5,735 nt of DNA, taken from Acidobacteriota bacterium (GTDB taxonomy: Bacteria > Acidobacteriota > Vicinamibacteria > Vicinamibacterales > 2-12-FULL-66-21). Location of the stretch: the NCBI GenBank assembly GCA_020200195.1, contig JAIVJE010000392.1, positions 1 through 5,735 on the forward strand, written 5' to 3'. The translations under genes were made by a program, and so were the position numbers. Positions 4,891-5,735 of the stretch are shown in pieces. The notes beneath the pieces were generated by a model. That model was not told the origin of the DNA. It saw only the letters and a list, made by a program, of their open reading frames with translations, and made no database searches. Position 1 is the first letter of the stretch; every line of letters starts with the position of its first letter.

Positions 4891-5735
4891 GTCCGGCTAA
4901 AGCCGGACGCCACCGGAAGGTCCCCACCGCGATCGGGAACGCCACGAAACTGAGCAACGCCCCCATTTTTGCCTCGGCCAGCACGGCTCCTGGTGGGAAC
5001 GCCGCGGTCGCAAAGAACAACGCGACCGTGAAACCGATGCCGGCGGCGAGCCCCACCACCACGGTATGCGCGACACTGAGACCACCAGGCGCGCGCATGC
5101 CGAACTTGATGCCAAGCCACGTGAAGAGCGTGATGCCGATGGGCTTCCCGATGACGAGGGCAGAGAGGACTGTCCAGGTTGCGGTGCCCACGCTCGAAAG
5201 CGGAACGCCTGCGTTCGCCAACCCGAAAAAGAAGAGGATGAACTGCACCGGCGTCTTCCACCATCGGTCAAATCTGTTCATCGTGTCGGGCAGGCGTTCC
5301 TCGCGGGGGTCAAAGATGCCCAGGTCGCGGCGCTCGTGCGGCATGAACGGCATGATCGGAACGAGTGCGAGCGCAGGATGCAGTCCGCCCAGGTGGAGCG
5401 CCATCCACGAACAGCCGCCCGCTCCGAGGACGTAAGGCCAGGAGCTGCGCGTGTTCCGGCGTTTCAGCCACCACGCGAGGCCCAGCGCAGGAATCATCAA
5501 CGCGAAGAAACGCACGGGCGCCAGTGGTGCGCTCGGATAGAAGAGCGCCAGCAGCACGAGTCCCAGCGCATCGTCTGCGATCGCCAGCAGCAGCAGGAAG
5601 GGAATGGCAGGATGTGTCGGCGGGAAGATCATCCGCGCAGCGAGGTACGAGAAAGCGATGTCCGTGGCGCACGGGATCGCCCAGCCCGGGAACAACTCCG
5701 GTCGGTCATTGAGCGATGCCAGAACGACATACAAC
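4844..5735 (-). CDS. nhaA: NhaA Na+/H+ antiporter (partial, N-terminus off the right edge)
   Basis: About 296 C-terminal residues are present. Known NhaA proteins are about 390 long, so roughly 100 N-terminal residues lie outside. Numbering here starts at the TTG at 5732-5734, which is an arbitrary edge codon. GWAIPCATDIAFSY (17-30) holds the Asp of TM4 (D25, E. coli D133). AIADDALGL (51-59) holds the paired ion-binding aspartates (D54 and D55, E. coli D163/D164). VIGKPIGITLF (194-204) holds the TM10 lysine (K197, E. coli K300). FFFGLANAGVPL (168-179) and AGIGFTVALFFA (231-242) are further family motifs, and GALLSFVAFPIAVGTFRW (258-275) is the last helix. All key ion-path residues visible are present, so the protein is probably a working electrogenic exchanger for sodium tolerance and pH control. 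Residues 276-296, RPALAGL and a basic tail, are encoded by a palindromic repeat and then by the antisense of the permease gene. They are unlikely to be original NhaA sequence. Confidence 0.93.
   Translation of the reverse strand, partial: LYVVLASLNDRPELFPGWAIPCATDIAFSYLAARMIFPPTHPAIPFLLLLAIADDALGLVLLALFYPSAPLAPVRFFALMIPALGLAWWLKRRNTRSSWPYVLGAGGCSWMALHLGGLHPALALVPIMPFMPHERRDLGIFDPREERLPDTMNRFDRWWKTPVQFILFFFGLANAGVPLSSVGTATWTVLSALVIGKPIGITLFTWLGIKFGMRAPGGLSVAHTVVVGLAAGIGFTVALFFATAAFPPGAVLAEAKMGALLSFVAFPIAVGTFRWRPALAGLTRERADKTRCRHPG
4891..4913. repeat. REP-like palindromic repeat at the permease/nhaA junction
   Basis: GTCCGGCT-AA-AGCCGGAC (4891-4908) has perfect 8-bp arms and can form a strong GC-rich hairpin. 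The adjoining GCCAC (4909-4913) appears to belong to the same unit. The + strand reads VRLKPDAT and a - strand frame reads VASGFSRTH. I recall such phrases recurring in predicted proteins of Acidobacteriota as footprints of a dispersed intergenic repeat, but there is only one copy here and no search was possible. The hairpin starts at the first base after the permease stop and lies within the 3' end of nhaA. It could act as a transcript end or stabiliser for either gene, though no T-run follows on the + strand. Confidence 0.65.

Noticed and set aside
1..5735. A defence, biosynthetic or mobile system spanning the window
   Set aside because: All seven genes belong to recognised, functionally unrelated families. 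There are no repeats typical of CRISPR, no transposase or integrase and no tRNA-like sequence.

Overview
The window is GC-rich (estimated by eye at a little over 60%), densely coded bacterial chromosome. It holds seven protein-coding genes and no RNA gene, CRISPR array or insertion sequence. The best hint to the host is a hairpin repeat at about 4891-4913. It reads VRLKPDAT on the + strand and VASGFSRT on the - strand, and I recall such phrases recurring in proteins predicted from Acidobacteriota (Vicinamibacteria-type) genomes. With the high GC and the type of genes present, I infer an acidobacterial chromosome or metagenome-assembled genome. This rests on memory and was not tested by a search.

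Layout. On the - strand, 1-398 is the N-terminal part of a DinB/YfiT-like four-helix protein that runs off the left edge. It lies 12 bp downstream of a LOG-family (TIGR00730-type) nucleotide phosphoribohydrolase at 411-1271, probably as a two-gene operon. Divergent from these, 1319-1771 (+) encodes a small exported monohaem c-type cytochrome. Convergent with the cytochrome, 1817-2935 (-) encodes an MbfA-type protein, a ferritin-like domain fused to a VIT1/CCC1 iron/manganese transporter. Divergent from mbfA, 3000-3488 (+) encodes an SRPBCC (AHSA1-like) protein. It overlaps by 8 bp an APC-superfamily permease at 3481-4890 (+). From the right edge, 4844-5735 (-) is the C-terminal two thirds or more of an NhaA Na+/H+ antiporter, which overlaps the permease tail to tail by 47 bp.

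Function. The genes do not form one pathway. They cover metal and ion homeostasis (MbfA, NhaA), solute transport (APC permease), nucleotide housekeeping (LOG) and electron transfer (cytochrome c). I see no defence, secondary-metabolite or mobile system. The parts that repay a closer look are small. They are the 64-bp mbfA/SRPBCC intergenic region, with two inverted repeats and a possible leaderless promoter; the palindromic repeat that supplies part of the NhaA C-terminus; and a possible loss of a di-iron ligand in MbfA.
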